From NCBI GenBank assembly GCA_025667525.1, contig JANFOE010000050.1:496001-560000 (forward strand): a DNA stretch of 64,000 nucleotides. Direction: 5' to 3'. The notes beneath the pieces are model-generated. The model worked only from the letters and a program-made list of their open reading frames with translations. It did not search any database and had not been told where the DNA came from. A program made the position numbers and the translations under genes. Within the stretch, counting starts at the first letter, position 1. The number at the start of each line of letters is the position of its first letter. Positions 46,701 through 59,842 of this stretch are shown here, in pieces. This stretch comes from Glebionis coronaria (taxonomy: Eukaryota > Streptophyta > Magnoliopsida > Asterales > Asteraceae).

Positions 46701-47518
46701 GAGGGTTTTAAGGTTGGGATTAGTTTCTGCTTGTGTGAATCACACGTGAGTGTGGGTAATTGGAAATTACCCTTTGTTTTAAGTGATGTAAAAACTGGGT
46801 TCTTACTTGCTACAGTGACACATTTTGATCCGGTTTTGGTGGATTGTGTTTGTGTTTGGCGCAAAAACATTTGAATGTTTCATTTGTGGCAACTATAGTC
46901 CTTGTTCTTTGGGAAAGATTGTAAATGAAGTTTTTCAGCCCATGTAAACGTATTCCCTTTGTTAACAAACTTCCATTCTTTACACTTTTGGCATAAAACT
47001 TTTCCAAAAAGATATCAAGGGTTATTTTTGCCATGTTTTCATATTTGAAGGACTGATTTTGGACTTTGTTGATCTTCAAAGGTCTTCAATGTAACTTTGA
47101 CTTCATGAGGGACCATAATTGACAAATTAGATTTGATGAGGGACTAATCTTGCCAATTTCAAAGTTGAGGGACCTTTTTGCAAATTTTGACAAACTTAAG
47201 GAACCAAACTTGTAATTATGAATTCACAAAGGTTTTAAGTGTCATTTCTTCATTGTTTGAGGATCAATCTTGCATGTCTTCAACTCTTCAAGGGTAATTG
47301 TTGGATAAATCATGAACTAGGGTCCGGTTCTTTGTACGGCTTCGTTTCTCGTGTCCGTTTTTCCTTGTTTCTTGTGATCTTTTGTCGTTTTCACGATATC
47401 CATACCTAAAATACACAAGTAAACAAACACAAGCATATATATATGATATTTTATGACATTTTTATGCATTTAAATCCCGAAAAGAACGATGAGATCATGT
47501 ATAAATGCCATCTCATCA
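43790..47518 (-). repeat. 3' LTR of element B (3.73 kb)
   Basis: In element orientation starts TGATGAGATGG and ends CTATAACCA. TATA box (CCTATAAAA) at 46454-46462. Many AATAAGC motifs between 44740 and 45500. Open frames at 46574-46874 recur in the other LTR only because the LTR is duplicated. Confidence 0.88.
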
Positions 47519-49680
47519 CTCCCCCATACTAAGCCATTGCCGTGCCCTCACGCAGTGCTAGAATAAAGTATCTAAGCATCACCAAAATTCAATTTTATTA
47601 CCCTATATTGAAAAGTGAAATACTTGCAACAATTCTACGAAGATGTGTAAAGACATAATGTATGATTTTCATCACGAATGTGACTTTTAGGGTTAAAGAA
47701 TAGAAACAAGTAAATGTCCCTTAGAGTAAACTTCGTCATCCTTGATTGTCATACATTCCATGCTAAGTGCAAAAACGAGATCATTGTTGGTACAAGTCAC
47801 AATGCTAACACTACTCATACGTCTAAATTGTGTAATACTTTTTCTCCCCGCAATCCTAGTTATTATAAAAGGAAATGGGTTACTAGCATTTTTTAACTAT
47901 TTGTCATGGATCACAAGTGATTCATATTGACTTATTTGAGTAGTTATTAGTCCAAAAGCAAAGTAGCATGATTTAATCGATAGTTAGCCGAAGGACAAAA
48001 TCTTTTAAAACGGCTTCTCGTGTATCTCCTTAAGTTCATATCTTGGCATAAATCATTTCACGATTTGAGACCTTTCTCGGGCCGATATTTGGCATGTACT
48101 TTATACTTCAAATCTTGGGAAGACGTTCTTGAAATTATGGTCTTCTCTTCATATATTTGGAATTTCTTCACTTGACGTTTTTGAGAGATTCTTCATATTT
48201 GGACCACGACTTCATCACTTTTCTTCAATCTTTATTTTGGACTTTGATATACAACGATCCGCCTCCTTTTCGGACTTGGATATATTTATCCTTATACCTT
48301 GTAAGGGTCTTTTTGGATAGACTTTCTCCATGATCTTTAGGGGAGTAATTGCTTTTCGTCGTGTGTCTTGATCCTTCATATTGATTTAGGAATAATGATA
48401 CTTAACATCATCTTGGATCTTTAGCAATAAAATAGGGCTCCTCATGCCTTGTTAGGGCCTTTTTGGATGATCACCAATCTTCGCGTCCCGTTTCTATAAG
48501 TTATGCCTTGGCTATGAACTCTATTCAACCCCGAGCAACTTTTAAACGATCTTGCGCTAGAGGCTAAGTAACCTTTCAAATCGTATGACCTTACTTATTG
48601 CAATTATTTTTATTCCTAATGCATTGATCTTATGGGAAGAAAAAGCCACAATTAAAAACATATGAATTTTTGAAAGAACATTTTCATGTTCTACGTTTAG
48701 CATGATCACTTGTCTAACTCTATCATCTCTCGTTCTTCACTATATAAAGACCTCTAATTAAAGAGACTCGTGAATACTTAGCCATGCAAGTCAAAATTAA
48801 GCCAAATTTGGATTAGCTTTCATTAAGAAAGTTTTGGGTTTTCAAGCCACCTATAGGATCTTGCACTTTCTTGGACTTTTTCAAGTTTAGAGAATGCGTT
48901 CTATAGTTCCCTTGATAAGTGACTTTCTAGGATCAATTATAGGAACTTGCGAAAAGTTCTTGTTCTTAACCCGAATGAGCTAAGACTTTCGCGTTTTAAA
49001 GTTCCCTATATAAAAGTCTAGCAAAACTTGAATTGAGCTGGTTAAGGAATGTAAATGGCTCCAAATGCCCATCAAGTCGAAAATTAGCTCTTATTCTACC
49101 CATCGGAAAATATACATCCGTGTCTTAAAAACACTTATGAAAACTAAGAAAAATTTTAAAATTTGGCCATTTTTAGCCTTATTAGCAACAAAAACAAAAC
49201 ATTGAAAGTTGGAAAACGTGAGGGCGTAGCAAAGCAAGTACCTATTCACCCCCATACTAAAAGTAAACATTGTCCTCAATGTTTCAAGTCTAAAGGTGGA
49301 GCACCCCCATACTAGAGACGAAGAATCGAATGCTTAGGATCTAGCATGGAAAGGGTGATCAACAATATATCTAAATCCGTTTATTAAGTATGCTAAAAGA
49401 TAATTGTTAGAACAATAAAGGATATGTCATGGATTCGTGAAAAACTTCTTCAAGCAAACGATGGAGGCTCACGTAAACGAACACGAGAGTCTTCAATCGT
49501 AGATGATGATGATGATCTAGATAACACAATCACAAACAACCACGAGACAACGAGTTTGAAGGGTACAAGTCCCCTATAATTAGTTATTAGTAAGCATAAA
49601 AGGATAAGCATGGGATCTCCCCCACGAGGCATCTCGTTTTTGATTACCGAGTCATGAGCTCGACTCGATCCCCTCAATGC
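47519..49680 (-). other. 3' UTR of element B
   Basis: PPT AGTATGGGGGAG (minus) at 47519-47531 directly next to the 3' LTR. A conserved block at 48034-48160 matches D 33169-33300 and E 63817-63945. The PPT-hairpin-PPT cassette is at about 49250-49315 with the AAACATTG hairpin at 49265-49284. No env-like ORF. Confidence 0.65.
49250..49315 (-). other. PPT-hairpin-PPT cassette of element B
   Basis: In element orientation: AGTATGGGGGTG, a short GGTG/CACC stem, the hairpin AAACATTG/CAATGTTT, then AGTATGGGGGTG again. Same plan as in A and D. Confidence 0.7.
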
Positions 49681-49790
49681 TAGTTATCATTGGGGAAGGT
49701 GACTTGGTCGAGGTCAACCATTGAAGGAATTTCCCCACCAAAGTAGTGCTTAAGCCTATGTCCATTCACCTTGAAGTTAGGACCATCATC

Positions 49791-52154
49791 TTAAGCTAGC
49801 TCGATAGCCCCATAAGGAAACACTTGTGTAATGGTGAAAGGACCCGACCAACGAGATTTCAATTTACCGGAAAATATCTTAAGTCGAGAATTAAAAAGTA
49901 ACACTTGATCACCAACGTTAAAAACCCGGTTTTTAATCTTTGCATCATGAAACTTTTTAGTCTTTTTTTTGAAAATCAATGAATTTTCATAAGCATTGTC
50001 TCTTAATTCATCCAATTCATTCAATTGTATTTTCTGGTGATCTCCCGCGGTCTTCAAGTCAAAGTTTGCATGCTTAAGGGCCCAATATGCCTTGTGCTCC
50101 AGTTCAATGGGCAAATGACAATTCTTCCCATAGACTAACTTATAAGGAGTGCAACCGATAGGTGTCTTATAGACGGTCCTAAAGGCCCATAAAGCGTCAT
50201 CGAGTTTGTCGGACCATGAAGCACGGTTTTTTCTAATTGACCTCTCTAAAATCCTCTTCAAAGCTCGGTTCGAAACCTCCACTTGCCCACTCGTTTGCGG
50301 GTGATAAGCCGTAGAAAGACGATGAGTAACTCCATATTTCTTTAAGACCTTCTCGAATTGGTCGTTACAAAAATGGGTTCCACGATCGCTTATAATAGCA
50401 CGAGGGGTTCCTAACTGAGAGAATAATTGCTTCAAAAACTTCACTACCACACGAGCATCATTAGTAGGTAAAGCCTTAGCTTCCACCCACTTAGAAAGGT
50501 AGTCCACCGCGACGAGGATATACTTGTTACCATGAGACGATGGGAACGGCCCCATAAAGTCTATGCCCCAAATGTCAAAAATCTCACACACTTGAATTAT
50601 GTTTTGCGGCATTTCATCACGTTGAGACGATTTTCCTTGACGTTGGCACGAATCACACGACTTCACAAGTGCGTGTGCATCACGATAGATAGAAGGCCAA
50701 AAGAAGCCGGCATCGAACACTTTCTTAGCCGTGAGATTAGCACCGTGGTGACCACCCGTGGGTCCCTCGTGACAAGCTCTAAGGATATTAGAAGCTTCGG
50801 CACCAAAAACGCAACGTCGAACGAGTTGATCCGCACAAACCCGAAAGAGATAAGGGTCGTCCCATAAATAGAACTTGACGTCACGAAAGAATTTTCGCTT
50901 TTGTTGTGTCGTCATACCCTTGATTATGAAATTGCCCGCATGGTAATTTGCAATGTCGGCAAACCATGGGGTGGTGTCTTTAGAATTCACTACACCGAGA
51001 GTCTCGAGAGGAAATGTTTCGGTGATTTCCTTGTTCTCGAAAACATCTTTGTGAGGATCTTCTAGACGAGAGAGATGATCGGCCGCTAGATTCTCGGCTC
51101 CTTTTTTGTCAAGCACGGTGATATCAAATTCTTGGAGAAGGAGCATCCAACGAAGCAATCTCGGCTTAGCATCTTGCTTAGCTAAGAGATACTTGATAGC
51201 CGAATGGTCGGTATACACAATGCTTTTAGTTAAGACGAGATAAGGTCGGAATTTCTCAAAAGCATAGACCACGGCAAGGAATTCATTTTCTGTTGTGGTG
51301 TACTTCAATTGAGCCTCGGTCATCGTCTTACTAGCATAATGGATAGGACGGAAATGCTTTTCATAACGTTGCCCTAAGACGGCCCCTATAGCATAATCAC
51401 TTACATCGCACATGATTTCAAAGGGTAATTCCCAATTAGGAGCAACAAGAATGGGAGCTTCGGTAAGTTTCCTTTTGAGAGTTTCGAAAGCTCTAACACA
51501 ATCCTCATTGAAATTAAAAGGAGCATCCTTCTCGAGAAGGTGTGTCATAGGTCGAGATATTTTCGAAAAGTCTTTGATGAAACGACAATAAAAGCCCGCG
51601 TGGCCTAGGAAACTCCCAACTCCCTTAACGGTTTTGGGATGAGGTAACTTGGCGATGACGTCTACCTTAGCTTTATCGACCTCAATCCCCGCTTTCAAGA
51701 CCTTATGTCCTAAGACGATTCCTTGTTTACACATAAAATGACATTTTTCCCAATTAAGCACATGATTGGTTTCTTCACAACGTTTTAGCATTTGCTCGAG
51801 ATTAGATAAACACGACGTGAACGAATTGCCAAACACCGAAAAGTCATCCATAAACACTTCCATCGACTTCTCGATCATATCGTGAAAAATTGCCATCATA
51901 CACCGTTGAAACGTTCCCGGTGCATTACAAAGTCCGAAAGGCATCCTACGATAAGCAAACGTTCCATAAGGACACGTAAACGTAGTCTTCTCTTGATCAC
52001 GAGGGTCGATAGGGATTTGAAAGTAACCGGAAAAACCATCTAAAAAGCAATAGAATTCATTTCCCGCGAGTCGCTCCAACATTTGATCCATGAAGGGCAA
52101 AGGAAAGTGGTCTTTACGAGTGGCGTCATTTAACTTTCGGTAGTCAATACACAC
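49791..52154 (-). pseudogene. Element B RT, RNase H and integrase
   Basis: 787 codons. RT catalytic residues are D39 ([10 protein letters not shown]) and D103/D104 (FMDDFSVFG), all intact. RNase H: D250, E291, D316 (YTDHSA). Integrase zinc site H462, H470, C500, C503; catalytic triad D532 (WGIDFMGPF), D590 (ISDRGTHF) and E626 (GQVEVSNR) with 35-residue spacing. The frame is cut at TAA 49791-49793, but stays open to TAG near 49681, where integrase should end. Upstream, TGA 52158-52160 separates it from the RT fingers. This is the only element in the window with a full set of intact pol catalytic residues. Confidence 0.9.
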
Positions 52155-52295
52155 CCTTCAATCGGTCACAACACGAGTGGGAATTAACTCGTTGTTTTCA
52201 TTAGGCACAACGTTCCTCCCTTTTTAGGGACACAGTGGATTGGGCTCACCCATGGGCTATCGGAGATAGGATAAATCATTCCCGCGTCAAGGAGT

Positions 52296-53486
52296 TTAAG
52301 AACCTCTGACATCAGGAATTTTGGGATTCACCCTTCTTTGACTTTGAATTGCGGGTTTGTAGTCCTCCTCCATTAAAATCTTGTGAGTACAAAATTTTGG
52401 GTCAATACCCTTAATGTCGGAAATTTTCCACGCAATTGCCCCTTTATGAGCTTTAAGAACTTTCAAGAGCTCGGTTTTTTCATCATTAACAAGACCTCTT
52501 GCAATAATAACCGAAAACTTGTCATCACCTTCCAAGAATGCGTATTCAAGGTGAGAAGGAAGATCTTTTAATTCAAGGATAGGTGGTTCCTCGATTGAAG
52601 ATTTTGGTTCAACACTCATAACTTCCATAGGCGGAAGAAATGGTGGAATAGAAGTATCATCACTAATCAACACCTCATCTTCATTGTCGATTTCATTTGA
52701 AGTGAAATCGTCTCCTTGGAATGGAGTGAGATTTGGTGTGGAATTAGCAAGAATCGGATCCAAAATAGTGGGATTGCCACTTGACGAGCTATCGGAAAAA
52801 CCTAACACTTCTTGTGAAAATTCATCGCAAACCACATCAACTATGTCAATGTGATTGATGGTAGCGATTGCATAAACATGAGAAGGTTTTGAGTTTTGAG
52901 TAGCGTTTATAACAAGTTCCTCTTCGTTGAATCTCAAAGTGATAGTTCTTGCATGAACGTCGATAAGCGATCTCGAGGTGTCTAAAAATGAACGACCTAA
53001 AATTAGAGGAACTTGAGGATCCACGGGGATGTCGACTACTATAAAATCAACGGGACAGTAGAACTTCCCCACTTTCACGAAAACATCTTCGGCTACTCCA
53101 CATGCTAAAATCATAGAATGATCGGCCATCTCGATAGACATGTTCAAAGGAATAAGAGCCGAAAGCGAAAGCGATTTCCAAATGGAAAATGGCATCAAAT
53201 TAATGCTCGCACCAAAATCGGCCAAGGCGAGGCATTCTTTCATATCTTGTATGTCACAAGGAATGAGAAACTTTCCGAGGTCACCAACTTTTTCTGGTAT
53301 GCGGTTAAGATAAACCGAAGAACAATTAGCAAGCTTTGAAAGCTTTTCCTTATCGCTCATCATACTTTTAAAAGTGGAAGCGAAACGAGGCATATACAAC
53401 AACGCGTCGGCTAAACTCACATCAAAATGCACTTGTTGAAACATTTTTATAAAAAGCTCGATTTGTTGTTTGTTACGTTCTTGCAA
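52296..53486 (-). pseudogene. Element B protease and protease-RT linker
   Basis: 396 codons. Retropepsin active site at residue 90 (LALADFGASINLMP), C-terminal protease motif VPLILGRSFLDTSRSLIDV near 160-178, then an acidic linker and the entry to RT (SDIKGIDPKFCTHKILMEED, RRVNPKIPDV). Just after this the sequence lacks about ten bases that D has (VIKKEV region) and further bases before 52200, so the frame breaks and RT fingers are damaged until 52154. Frame differs from gag by a one-base deletion near 53500. Confidence 0.85.
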
Positions 53487-54460
53487 TTTCTCTTTGTTTC
53501 GTCTCGAAGGGTAAATAAGGGTGGTGTGGGTTGGACATTAGGCAACGGCCTTGGAATCTCGGGTTCCATGATTGGTATTGGTTCAACCGTAGGTGTGGTT
53601 TGAGCAGTACTCCGTGGGATTGTAATATGCTCCTTTTCGACCACCACCTCGGGCTCTTTCTCGATTTCCTTCTCCGTAGAAGTACTTGGACGAGAGATTG
53701 GTTCCTTGAAAGTTTTACCACTTCGTGTAGTAATAACTTTCATTTCTCCCTTAGGGTTTGCAATGGTATCACTAGGAAGACCACCCGAGGAAGAGGGTTT
53801 ACACATGATTGCTTCAAAAATTTTAGCCATACGGTCCTCAAATTTTGATTGCCTAACATCCGCTTTTAACAATTCTTGCTTAATCTCATGTTGTCCTTGT
53901 TCCATCTTTTGTTGATTTTGTTGAAGACGTTGAACATTTCCTTCCATTTTATTTGCATGAGTTTTAAGTTCATTAGCAAGTTCGTTTTTAAGCTCGTTTT
54001 TCAACTCGGATCTTAAGCTAATCATCTCACGTTGCATGTTATCAAATTTAGCATCATTTGCTTTAGCATAATCCAAAAATTCTCCTTGAAGATTTTTAGT
54101 GTGAGCATTTTGAAAACCTTGTGTAGTGTTTTGAAAATCACGGTTTTGGTTTTGATTAGTGACTTGTCCATTCCCACTTTGATAATTCCCTTTGTTGTAG
54201 TTACGTGAATTGCCTTGGTAATTACCACCTTGGTTGTTGTTTCGATAGTTATTAGCATTTTGGTTTGGTGGAGCTTGATTCGGGCGGGAACCTTGGCCGT
54301 TTTGGTTATAAGTTCCCGTTGCTACATAAGCACTCGAAGTGTTACCATCCGCGGTAATGCACTCGGAAAGATCATGAGCTCCACCACAAGACAAAAAACT
54401 CTTAGCAACCGCTTTAACCGAAGCGGAATTCGAAGCTTCTTGAGCTTTCCAATGAGTCAT
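53447..54460 (-). pseudogene. Element B gag, C-terminal part
   Basis: 337 codons, in a frame shifted from the N-terminal part by a one-base deletion near 54477. Contains the zinc-knuckle remnant: FLSCGGAHDLSEC, in which the first Cys of the A motif is Phe. Then come an Asn/Gln/Gly-rich stretch, a coiled coil (about residues 120-200) and a Pro-rich tail that shifts into protease. Very close to element A gag. Confidence 0.85.
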
Positions 54461-55338
54461 AAGATTAGCAAATCTATCAAAAACCGACTTTCCTCATTAG
54501 TTTCATCATGTAAGGAATTAATGCTACGAGACGATGACGACGATGACGAACCCAAATTGGCAACACTCGGTGTGTTACGAGGGCTATAAACCTTAGATCT
54601 ATTCTCGATAATCTTTAAAGCCTCATCGGTCGTTTTGCACAAAAAATTACCACCCGCAGCGGCATTCAAGTAATCTCGTTCATGATCTTTAAGCCCATTA
54701 TAAAAAGTATCAATTTGATGCAATTCCGAAAAATCATGGTGTGGACATTCATGTAACATTTCTTTAAATCGTTCCCATGCCATTGAAAAACTTTCATTAT
54801 TTCTTTGAACAAATCTTGAAATCTCATTTTTCAAATGTGTTGTTTTAGATGGTGGAAAAAATTTGTTCACAAACTTAGAAACGAGATCACCCCATGTCAA
54901 AATTGAATTTGGCGGTTCTTTCTCAAGCCAAATTTTAGCGGGTCCATTTAACGAGTATGGAAACAACATCATCTTAATGGCGTCATGTGGAACATCCTTA
55001 AACTTGCTAGTAGCGGTGAGACGGTTAAAATTCCTAATGTGGTAATGCGGGTTGTCTTTCTCATGACCTCTAAACTTATTAGCTTGCAACATCGACATTA
55101 AACCCGTCTTAATCTCGAAATTCTTCGTAAGGATGGCAGGAATCACAATGGCCTCTCCAAAACCCTTGGTGGGTGCTTGTAGCAACTCCATCATAGTACG
55201 ATTAGCCATGACGACTTCTTGTTCTACAATAGGTTCAACAATTGGAGTTTGTTCTTCAATCAACGTCTCTTGATTGGCTTGCTTTTGAAGACGTTTACGA
55301 GCTCGTTTTGCTTGATTATGAGTGATCATAAACTTCAC
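54457..55338 (-). pseudogene. Element B gag, N-terminal part
   Basis: 293 codons from ATG 55336-55338 (MKFMITHNQAKRARKR). Gag domain at about residues 85-225 (FPYSLNGPAKIWLEKEPPNS, WERFKEMLHECPHHDF), intact where A has three nonsense codons. Ends in a shifted tail (SRFLIDLLIL) caused by a one-base deletion relative to A near 54477. Confidence 0.87.
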
Positions 55339-56054
55339 GAAGAATGGGAGGTGAACAAAGAAGATTCTTTTTGGGTGTTTTGTGAATTTTCAATTTTTTT
55401 GTGTTTTTGATTGTTTTTAATTTTTTTGGATTTTGGTGTATCTTCGTAGACAACAATCTACCAAATCTCTCCTCGAATCAAACTCTTGATTAAAGAAGCC
55501 TCAAAGGAATGAAAACAATCACGTGGAGTGAACGCCTTCGAATGACTTTAGAACTTTGGTGAAAACCAAATTGTTCAAGAGGGTTTAATCACAAAGAAAC
55601 GAAGCAAATATATTATACGTAATAATACTTTGGGCGGCAAAACCCTCGATTAGCCTTCAATCTCAAAATACTCACAAGCAAGCGGGAAAACGAGGCGGCG
55701 CGAAGCACTTAAGAGCCTTTTTCCTTAGGGTATATTTTATAATACCAGCCTTATACCCACCTTATAGTTCGTATTTTTCAAAATCGAGCTTCACGAAAGT
55801 ATTTATCTATTTTTGCCTTTTTCTTTTTGTTTGAGATTTGAATACAATAATTAGGAGATCAAATCCCAATTAAGGTTGTGTTTTCACACTTTTGGAGATA
55901 TTTTGTATTTATGGTGATACTTAATACAATATAGTAATAATAATTTCACAAGAAAAACCAAAAACCGATAATACGTATTAATAGATTTCTACTAATACAA
56001 ATACTATTTATGGTTAATATTAAAAAGAACAAGACAAATTAATCACGACACACC
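55339..56054 (-). other. 5' leader of element B
   Basis: Non-coding leader between primer site and gag, about 700 bp, parallel to the leader of A. No gene. Confidence 0.55.
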
Positions 56055-56072
56055 TCCCCGGCAGCGGCGCCA
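56055..56072 (-). other. Primer-binding site of element B
   Basis: Minus strand TGGCGCCGCTGCCGGGGA, three bases from the 5' LTR end; tRNA-Asp-type site as in Athila elements. Confidence 0.85.
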
Positions 56073-56075
56073 AAA

Positions 56076-59000
56076 TGGTTATAGTAAAATACAACCTTTT
56101 AGGAAAAAGGCGTAAAAGCGGTAAGTATTAAACAAATGATTTTAGGAAAAATCAAGTGTTAATGACCCTTGTGATGTGAAAGTTCGTTTCCCAAGGAGGT
56201 ATATGTGTGTGACTAAAATGTAGCAAGGTTTGAGATTAATATTGGTTAGAAGGGGATGAGAAAAGAGAATGACGAAGACGTGAAATTAATTACTACTACG
56301 ACTTAACGTAAAACCGTAAAATAAGCTAAAATAAAAATTAATTCTAAATGTTACCAAAAATTCTACCAAAAATCAAAATAAATAAACTAAGAGTTTACCA
56401 ATAATCGAAACTTTTTCAAACCTTTTAATTAATTAAATATTCAATTTTTAAATGTTAATTAAAGCCCTAAAAATCAAATTAATTATCAAAAAGCCCAAAT
56501 AAAGATTTTTCAGTTGTAAACCTCTAAAATGACCTAAAAAGATTAAAACTATTTTTAGAAAATTTTAAACTAAGAAAAACTATTTAAAATGATTTAAAAA
56601 CTATTAAAACTTAAAATAATTATAAAAATTAATCTAAAAGTGATAAAATTAATCTAAAAGTTGCAAAAATCCTATTTTAATGTGTTTAAGCTAAGAAAAA
56701 TGTAAAAAGTGCAAAAATGTGAAATTTGAAAAATAATAATAAAATAATATTAAAATAATATTAAAAATCCAAAAATTATAAAAAATTCTAAAAACTTGCA
56801 AAATAGTTTATTTTAACCTAAATAAACAAGAAAATGAAAGTGAAATGACCAGAATACCCCTATTGGGCCCTCAAATGGGCCAAAACCAAAAACAGTCAAC
56901 ACTAATGGGCTTTTTAGCCCAAAAAGTCAAACTTGGCCCAATTGACTTGGAAAAGCCCAATCTGACTCAAAATTTAATTCTAAACACAAAACTCTAAAGG
57001 CCCAAAAGCTAAAAGTGAGCTTATCACAGCTTATTAAGCAAACAGCTTATCCTTATTGGGCCATTAAGCCCATTAAGCAATAAGCTAATGCCATAAGCTC
57101 TAATTTGACACACAACCTTCTTTTGGGATGCTCAAGAGATCTGTAAAAGGAAATTTTGAAAAAGCACACTCAATAAGCCAAAAATAAGCAAAGTACAAAT
57201 CCACAAAACGACAAAATAGTCGGGTTTGAGATTTAAGGCACCTCAGGACTTGATTCAACTTGCAAAATGTCATAAATGAACTCAATAAGCCAAAAAAATC
57301 AAAAAAATTCCAATAAGAAACACCAATAAGCCAGAATGAACCAATAAGCACTTATGAAAAAGTCAATTAAGTTGGTTTTCTAGTCAAACCCTAAAGTCAA
57401 CACACCAAATGCTCCAGTATGAACAAATGGGTCAAATGATGAGCACCTATTACAAAATCCAAGTTGTTGCTGGTTAAAATAAGCTATTATAGCTTAATGA
57501 TAAGCTAAAACCCAAAATACACTAGCAGTGGCTAGCAGCAGGGGAAAGGAGTTCCCACTGCTTTGACTATTTGACCAAGCTTTTTAGAGAGATCCAGTTG
57601 GATTCAAATGAAAACAAGGGCACCCTTGTGATCAGTGATTCACAAGGAGTCAATATCAACAAAGAAATCACAACTTGGTTCACACAATAATCCCAGATTA
57701 ATCAAACAGTCCACAGATATAGCACAGATATGGAAAATAAGCTGTTATGAACACTTAAGCAGTTTTAAGCATGAATAAGCACTCCAAATTCAACCAGATG
57801 CATACACAAGCTATATAAACTATGAATAAGCACAAACAAACTTAAATCAAGCACTAAAACAAGGTAAAGAACAAGATCAAAGCAGATTAAACCTACTGAT
57901 ATGAATGTCAAGAACACAAGCACAGTTTGCTGATCCAATTGACCACAAATCCAATTTCAAGCCTCAAATCCTACTCCCCTGATGTTTTAACCTAGTTGAA
58001 TCACTTGTTAACCCTAGTCTATGATTAGATCTAGGTGTCCCTTAAACTATAGCCAATTTTATCAAGTAACAAAGATTTTATAGCCCTTTTATGGATTTGG
58101 GTGTTTCAAACCACAAAACCTGCATACAAATGACCAAGTATACTAGATAAACAAGTACCAACAGACAACAACACAAAACAACCACTCAACAAACCACAAA
58201 TCCTGCTTATGCAGTTAACCCAAACACCCCTTAATAATCTGTTTTGACAAATTTTCAAAGGATTTATCAGATTCAACCCACAAATCAAGTTAACATGAAC
58301 TCAAGAACATCAAACAACACCAGATAAACAAGATTCAACCATGAAAACACAGATTCAAGAACAATCATACAAAAATCACAAATATGCAGAAAATAAAGGA
58401 GAAAATGAAAAAGGAGACGGGTGCAAACCTCCAAGACCTACATCCAGGACCTGGATTGTTTGAGCTGAGGTACTAGCAGAACAAGTACCAGCTTCCAATG
58501 TACCTGCTAAGAAGAACAAACCAAAGTGATGAACAATATCAAGCACTTTCTGATTTTTGAAACACAAGTCTTATTGATTAAAACCTTGCCTCAAAAACCT
58601 TCAAACATATAAATAGAACTCCGATTTAGGCTATTCTAACACCAACTTTTAACAAAACATAAAAGAGATTTCACAAATTTATGAAAATCAAATTTTATTA
58701 ACTTAAAAAGGGATTACAAAGATTGATAGCCTAAAACTGGAACAAAGGGACTCTCACAGGTTGAGGTCTCCTTTTATAGGCAAATGCTATGCTAACACTG
58801 TTCACAAACCTTAGAAGTGAATTCCTAAATGTGCCCTTGAGTACTTGATGCCGTTTGTTGTTGATGAGCTGTCCAAAATGATCCTAGACGTTTATTTTAG
58901 CTTTGTGGTTAAGCTAAGAACCTTTGCCGTTGATCTTGACACGTGGCAGTCCTTTGGGAAGAAGTGGTGATGTGATAGGTTGGCGAGGTTGAGTGTGGGG

Positions 59001-59837
59001 CCTCTTGGTGAGTGGGAGTGAGGGTTTTAAGGTTGGGATTAGTTTCTGCTTGTGTGAATCACACGTGAGTGTGGGTAATTGGGAATTACCCTTTGTTTTA
59101 AGTGATGTAAAAACTGGGTTCTTACTTGCTACAGTGACACATTTTGATCCGGTTTTGGTGGATTGTGTTTGTGTTTGGCGCAAAAACATTTGAATGTTTC
59201 ATTTATGGCAACTATAGTCCTTGTTCTTTGGGAAAGATTGTAAATGAAGTTTTTCAGCCCATGTAAACGTATTCCCTTTGTTAACAAACTTCCATTCTTT
59301 ACACTTTTGGCACAAAACTTTTCCAAAAAGATATCAAGGGTTATTTTTGCCATGTTTTCATATTTGAAGGACTGATTTTGGACTTTGTTGATCTTAAAAG
59401 GTCTTCAATGTAACTTTGACTTCATGAGGGACTATAATTGACAAATTAGATTTGATGAGGGACAAATCTTGCCATTTCTTCAAAGTTGAGGGACCTTTTT
59501 GCAAATTTTGACAAACTTAAGGGACCAAACTTGTAATTATGAATTCACAAGGGTTTTAAGTGTCATTTCTTCATTGTTTGAGGATCAATATTGCATGTCT
59601 TCAAGTCTTCAAGGGTAATTGTTGGATAAATCATGAACTAGGGTCCGGTTCTTTGTATGGCTTCATTTCTCGTGTCTGTTTTTCCTTGTTTCTTGTGATC
59701 TTTTGTCTTTTTCACGATATCCATACCTAAAATACACAAGTAAACAAACACAAGCATATATATGGTATTTTATGACATTTTTATGCATTTAAAGCCCGAA
59801 AAGAACGATGAGATCATGTATAAATGCCATCTCATCA
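56076..59837 (-). repeat. 5' LTR of element B (3.76 kb)
   Basis: Partner of 43790-47518, with scattered substitutions and small indels. TATA box at 58772-58780. The outer end is followed directly by the target duplication ATATA (59838-59842). Confidence 0.9.
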
Positions 59838-59842
59838 ATATA

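Larger units (their letters stand above)
43790..59837 (-). mobile_element. Gypsy (Athila-type) element B, 16.05 kb, complete, inserted in element A
   Basis: Minus-strand element with 3' LTR 43790-47518, 3' UTR, pol, protease, gag, leader, primer site and 5' LTR 56076-59837. The 5 bp target duplication ATATA is perfect (43785-43789 and 59838-59842). Gag and protease are clearly close to element A; pol is present and its catalytic residues are intact. Two gag frameshifts, a deletion between protease and RT and a few nonsense codons inactivate this copy. Confidence 0.92.

Noticed and set aside
46574..46874. Overlapping small frames in the B LTR, repeated at 58914-59193
   Set aside because: They recur only because the LTR is duplicated; composition is not gene-like and no start context or domain is seen.
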